A stretch of 43,795 bases of DNA from MAG-120531 sp002378585 (lineage in GTDB: Bacteria > Bacteroidota > Bacteroidia > Flavobacteriales > Flavobacteriaceae): the NCBI GenBank assembly GCA_937890575.1, contig CALADZ010000072.1:1-43795 (forward strand). Reading direction: 5' to 3'. The position numbers were made by a program, and so were the translations under genes. Position 1 is the first letter of the stretch, and every line of letters begins with the position of its first letter. The notes below the pieces were generated by a model. It had not been told where the DNA came from and searched no databases. It was given only the letters and a program-made list of their open reading frames with translations. This document shows positions 40,744 to 43,795 of this stretch, one piece after another.

Positions 40744-40767
40744 TTCGGGGGCCCATGGCCCCCGAAT
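40743..40767. terminator. Perfect palindromic stem-loop between convergent genes (no T-run)
   Basis: ATTCGGGGGCC (40743-40753) pairs with GGCCCCCGAAT (40757-40767) across CAT: 11 perfect pairs, seven of them G-C in a row. It overlaps the response-regulator stop and lies 25 bp past the htpG stop. A canonical T-run is lacking on both sides, so it may block or process transcripts rather than act as a classical terminator. Confidence 0.6.
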
Positions 40768-40792
40768 ATTCATCAATAAATGTTAGCTGACA

Positions 40793-42679
40793 TTATTTGA
40801 TCAACGAATAGCTTCGTTGAATAAAGTCTGTCAAAGCAGCCCCTTTAAGTAACCCTTTAGAGAGTTTGGCCAAGTCTACGGACTGAGCGATTAATTTCTC
40901 TTGTTTTTTATCGGTTTTCGCTTCTAAAATTTCGGTGATTAATGGGTGATTTGTATTGACCACCAACTGATACATGTCTGGCATATTACCTAGGCCAAAC
41001 ATACCGCCACCACCGGTTTGTTGCATCTCTTTCATGCGGCGCATAAATTCTGGCTCAGTAATCATAAAGGGAGCCGCACTGCTGTCCATAGCTTCCATTT
41101 GAACGGCGTATTCTTTAGAGGCTACCACCGCCTCAATTTTGGATTTCAAGGTGTCTTTTTGCTCGTCGGACAGTTTAGAAATGGTGTCGTCAGTCTTTTT
41201 GATCAGTTTATCGATAGGATCAGTATCTATACGCGCAAAGTGAACTTTTTCTTTGGTAGTTTCTAGTTTTTGCATCAAATGAGCTACGATGGGTGAGTCG
41301 AGCAACAGCACTTCATATCCTTTTTCTTTGGCAGCTTGAATGTAACTGTGTTGAGCATCTTGATCAGACGCGTATAACAATACAAATGTTCCGTCCTTAT
41401 CCGTTTGATTGGGTTTGATTTTTTCTTCGAGCTCAGTCCAGGTGTAGAATTGACCATCAATGGTTGGATACAAGGCAAATCCATCGGCCTTCTCCATGAA
41501 TTTTTCTTCAGAAAGCATTCCGTATTCGACCACAATTTTAATGTCATTCCATTTTGACTCAAAATCTGCTCGATCATTTTTAAACAAACTACTCAACTTA
41601 TCGGCTACTTTTTTGGTAATGTAGCTGGATATTTTTTTCACAGCGCCATCGGCCTGTAGGTAGGATCTGGAAACATTCAGCGGTATGTCAGGCGAATCGA
41701 TCACCCCGCGAAGCATCGTAAGGAATTCAGGAACGATACCTTCTACGTGATCGGTGACGTAAACCTGATTTTGATATAGTTGGATTTTGTCTTTTTGCAG
41801 GTTTAGATCTCCTTTTAGTTTCGGAAAGAAAAGGATTCCGGTGAGGTTGAACGGATAATCCACGTTGAGGTGGATGTGGAACAGTGGCTCTTCAAACTGC
41901 ATGGGATAAAGCTCTCTGTAAAAAGCCTTATAATCTTCCTCTTTGAGTTCTGCAGGCTGTTTGGTCCAAGCTGGATGGGGGTTGTTAATGACATTAGGTA
42001 CTTCGATGGTCGGTGCAGGATCTTTTTCATCTGCCCCCTCTGGTTTGGGAAGTGTTTCTGTTTTTGTACCAAAAATAATGGGTACAGGCATAAATTTATT
42101 GTACTTGGTCAACAGTTCGCGGATTCTTGATTCCTCTAGAAACTCGGTTGAGTCTTTAGCGATGTGCAAGATGATTTCCGTTCCCCTTTCCTTTTTGTCG
42201 TTTGATGTCAGGGTAAATTCTGGTGAGCCATCGCAGGTCCAATGAGCTGCTGGTTCATCTTTGTAACTTTTGGTAATAATTTCCACTTTTTCAGCTACCA
42301 TAAAGGCTGAATAGAATCCCAAACCAAAATGGCCAATGATTCCTGCATCTTTAGCGGAGTCTTTGTAGGTGTTCATAAACTCCTCAGCCCCTGAGAAAGC
42401 CACTTCGTTGATGTATTTCTGAACCTCTTCTTGAGTCATGCCCAAACCTTGGTCAATGATGTGTAGGCGTTTTTTCTTTTTGTCGATTTTGATTTCGATT
42501 TTCGGATCGCCCAAATCCACCTTGATTTCTCCAATCGATGTTAAGTGCTTTAACTTAATGGTAGCATCTGTTGCGTTGGAGACCAATTCTCTCAAGAAAA
42601 TTTCGTGGTCGCTGTACAAGAATTTTTTGATCAGTGGAAAAATGTTTTCTACAGAAACATTGATTTTACCTTGTGTCAT
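40793..42679 (-). CDS. htpG: Molecular chaperone HtpG (Hsp90)
   Basis: 628 residues from ATG 42679 (MTQGKINVSVENIFPLIKKF). An ATG at 42709 would add ten residues upstream of the conserved N-terminus and would start about where transcription is predicted, so it is rejected. ATP-site motifs are RELVSNATDAT, DQGLGMTQEEV and GIIGHFGLGFYSAFMVAEKVE. The middle and C-terminal domains follow, including PLFHIHLNVDYPFNLTGILFFPK and SPDIPLNVSRSYLQADGAVKKIS. HtpG is the bacterial Hsp90. Upstream lies a sigma-54-like promoter with an inverted repeat, suggesting stress-dependent control. Confidence 0.97.
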   Translation of the reverse strand: MTQGKINVSVENIFPLIKKFLYSDHEIFLRELVSNATDATIKLKHLTSIGEIKVDLGDPKIEIKIDKKKKRLHIIDQGLGMTQEEVQKYINEVAFSGAEEFMNTYKDSAKDAGIIGHFGLGFYSAFMVAEKVEIITKSYKDEPAAHWTCDGSPEFTLTSNDKKERGTEIILHIAKDSTEFLEESRIRELLTKYNKFMPVPIIFGTKTETLPKPEGADEKDPAPTIEVPNVINNPHPAWTKQPAELKEEDYKAFYRELYPMQFEEPLFHIHLNVDYPFNLTGILFFPKLKGDLNLQKDKIQLYQNQVYVTDHVEGIVPEFLTMLRGVIDSPDIPLNVSRSYLQADGAVKKISSYITKKVADKLSSLFKNDRADFESKWNDIKIVVEYGMLSEEKFMEKADGFALYPTIDGQFYTWTELEEKIKPNQTDKDGTFVLLYASDQDAQHSYIQAAKEKGYEVLLLDSPIVAHLMQKLETTKEKVHFARIDTDPIDKLIKKTDDTISKLSDEQKDTLKSKIEAVVASKEYAVQMEAMDSSAAPFMITEPEFMRRMKEMQQTGGGGMFGLGNMPDMYQLVVNTNHPLITEILEAKTDKKQEKLIAQSVDLAKLSKGLLKGAALTDFIQRSYSLIK

Positions 42680-42713
42680 GGATTTAATTGTTTTTTGTTC
42701 TCCCTTCACTAAG

Positions 42714-42729
42714 GCAAATCAGATGCCAA
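42714..42729 (-). promoter_or_regulatory. Sigma-54-like -24/-12 promoter of htpG
   Basis: Minus strand TTGGCATCTGATTTGC: TGGCA at the -24 site and TTGC at the -12 site with the required 10 nt between the GG and GC dinucleotides. Transcription would start near 42702, leaving a leader of about 22 nt before ATG 42679. No TTTG/TAnnTTTG promoter is visible in the gap for htpG. The match is seen; use by RpoN is inferred. Confidence 0.6.
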
Positions 42730-42739
42730 CCCAAAATTT

Positions 42740-42754
42740 CTGCCAAAATGACAG
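42740..42754. promoter_or_regulatory. Inverted repeat upstream of the htpG promoter, candidate operator or activator site
   Basis: CTGCCAAAATGACAG: outer CTGnCA and TGnCAG arms around a 3-nt centre, five of six base pairs symmetric. It lies 10 bp upstream of the -24 element, centred near -45 relative to the predicted start. No CIRCE element (TTAGCACTC type) is present in the gap. Confidence 0.45.
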
Positions 42755-42783
42755 CGTTACGTTCTACTCAATTTTTCCTAATT

Positions 42784-42790
42784 TAGGAGG
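42784..42790 (+). promoter_or_regulatory. Strong Shine-Dalgarno sequence before fabH
   Basis: TAGGAGG ends five nucleotides before ATG 42796. Such a consensus site is unusual in this window, where most genes lack one, and it favours this ATG over the in-frame ATG at 42805. Confidence 0.6.
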
Positions 42791-42795
42791 ATAAA

Positions 42796-43795
42796 ATGAT
42801 TTCTATGTTCCATTCACGTATTTCCGGAGTTGGGTATTATGTCCCTGAGCGTATTGTCACCAACCATGACCTTGCCAAAATCATGGATACCAGTGATGAG
42901 TGGATTCAAGAGCGGACTGGAATTCAACGAAGAAGACACGTGGATCCTAAAGATGGAGAAACCACTTCAGGAATGGGTGTTAAAGCAGCTAGAATGGCCA
43001 TGGCCGATGCGGGTAAATCTGCTTCGGATATCGATTTTATTGTTTTTGCTACCCTAAGTCCAGATTATTATTTTCCAGGCCCTGGAGTCACCTTGCAAGA
43101 AGAATTAGGTTTAGAGACCGTTGGGGCACTTGATGTGCGCAACCAGTGTTCCGGATTTATCTATGCACTATCTGTAGCCGATCAATTTATCAAAACCGGG
43201 ATGTATCAAAATATTTTGGTTGTCGGTGCTGAGTTGCAGTCGAAAGGTCTGGACATGACCACTAGAGGGCGCAATGTGTCGGTTATTTTTGGAGACGGGG
43301 CAGGTGCTGTGGTACTATCCAGAGATGATCGTTCTGGTTTTGGTATACTTTCTACTCACTTACACGCGGAGGGATCTTGGGCCAAAGAACTTTCAGTAAT
43401 TGCCCCAGGTATGGGACAACGTTGGGTCACAGATATATTGGCCGAGAACAACCCTTTAGATGAGTCCTATTTTCCTTACATGAACGGGCAGCTGGTGTTT
43501 AAAAACGCGGTTGTAAGGTTTGAGGAAGTAATTCGCGAAGCTTTGGCCGCCAATGAATTAGGCCAGTCAGCGATCGATTTATTGATCCCTCATCAAGCTA
43601 ATTTGCGCATAGCTCAGTTTATTCAAAAGAAGTTTCAACTCTCCGATGATCAGGTGTATAACAACATCATGGAATACGGAAACACGACAGCCGCCTCCAT
43701 TCCTATAGCCTTGGCAGAAGCGCATCAAAAAGGCAAAATAAAGGAGGGTGATTTAGTGGTCTTGGCTGCTTTTGGCAGTGGATTTACCTGGGGTT
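42796..43795 (+). CDS. fabH: 3-oxoacyl-ACP synthase III (FabH), C-terminal end beyond the window
   Basis: 333 residues are visible, reading MISMFHSRISGVGYYVPERI onward; only a few C-terminal residues should be missing, since FTWG at the edge is normally about ten from the end. The thiolase-fold triad is complete: Cys118 in RNQCSGFIYALSVAD, His266 in IPHQANLRI and Asn296 in EYGNTTAAS. DTSDEWIQERTGI and IFGDGAGAVVLS are further FabH signatures. The enzyme starts fatty acid synthesis by condensing an acyl-CoA with malonyl-ACP. It is divergent from htpG with 116 bp between start codons. A paralogous KASIII with another acyl specificity is possible. Confidence 0.92.
   Translation, partial: MISMFHSRISGVGYYVPERIVTNHDLAKIMDTSDEWIQERTGIQRRRHVDPKDGETTSGMGVKAARMAMADAGKSASDIDFIVFATLSPDYYFPGPGVTLQEELGLETVGALDVRNQCSGFIYALSVADQFIKTGMYQNILVVGAELQSKGLDMTTRGRNVSVIFGDGAGAVVLSRDDRSGFGILSTHLHAEGSWAKELSVIAPGMGQRWVTDILAENNPLDESYFPYMNGQLVFKNAVVRFEEVIREALAANELGQSAIDLLIPHQANLRIAQFIQKKFQLSDDQVYNNIMEYGNTTAASIPIALAEAHQKGKIKEGDLVVLAAFGSGFTWG

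Noticed and set aside
42438..42794. Plus-strand open frame of 118 residues running from htpG antisense into the fabH upstream gap
   Set aside because: Mostly the reverse of the htpG 5' end, and it would cover both the sigma-54-like promoter and the fabH ribosome-binding site.
42680..42795. HrcA/CIRCE-type control of htpG
   Set aside because: No TTAGCACTC-N9-GAGTGCTAA-like sequence is present; the inverted repeat seen has a different sequence and spacing.

Overview
The window looks like a chromosomal segment from a member of the Bacteroidota. The signs are a SusC/RagA TonB-linked outer-membrane protein, Bacteroidota-type promoters (TTTG, about 20 nt, then TAnnTTTG), few Shine-Dalgarno sequences, a two-component propeller sensor kinase, and zinc-free L36 and S14. 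Protein resemblances (HtpG, and the paired GME-family hydrolases) lean towards Flavobacteriia, but the order cannot be fixed from this sequence alone. Base composition and gene style look uniform. No insertion sequence, prophage, CRISPR array, tRNA or rRNA was seen.

Region 1 (1-3296, minus strand) holds the 5' part of a susC-like gene cut by the window edge, then a pabB-pabC-like pair for para-aminobenzoate synthesis. Region 2 (3297-20503, plus strand) is one long translation block: rpsL-rpsG-fusA-rpsJ, then the S10, spc and alpha clusters through rplQ, with secY, infA and rpoA embedded. tuf is absent from the str part. The block has two conspicuous interruptions, 141 nt between rpsJ and rplC and 94 nt between rpsK and rpsD. 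Both can fold and are candidate ribosomal-protein control elements. A strong intrinsic terminator closes the block.

Region 3 (20504-30461, plus strand) is housekeeping metabolism: carA, eno, gltA, two guanidino-group-modifying hydrolases (one CtlX-like), argS, ffh and folD. Region 4 (30458-36419) mixes strands: an alpha/beta hydrolase and a lipoprotein on minus; queE, a YkgJ-type cysteine cluster protein and a sterol-desaturase-family membrane protein on plus; a NamZ/DUF1343 protein on minus; and an FtsX/LolC-like permease on plus. Packing is extreme here, with stop codons that overlap or abut and start codons that share a base. Region 5 (36420-40767) is regulatory: a Crp/Fnr regulator, a large propeller sensor kinase and its LuxR-type response regulator. 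Region 6 (40793-43795) has htpG on minus, with a sigma-54-like promoter and an inverted repeat, divergent from a fabH gene cut by the right edge.

Most genes are ordinary core functions. No wholly new multi-gene system is evident. The observations most worth following up are regulatory: the htpG sigma-54-like promoter with its inverted repeat, and the two structured spacers inside the ribosomal protein block.
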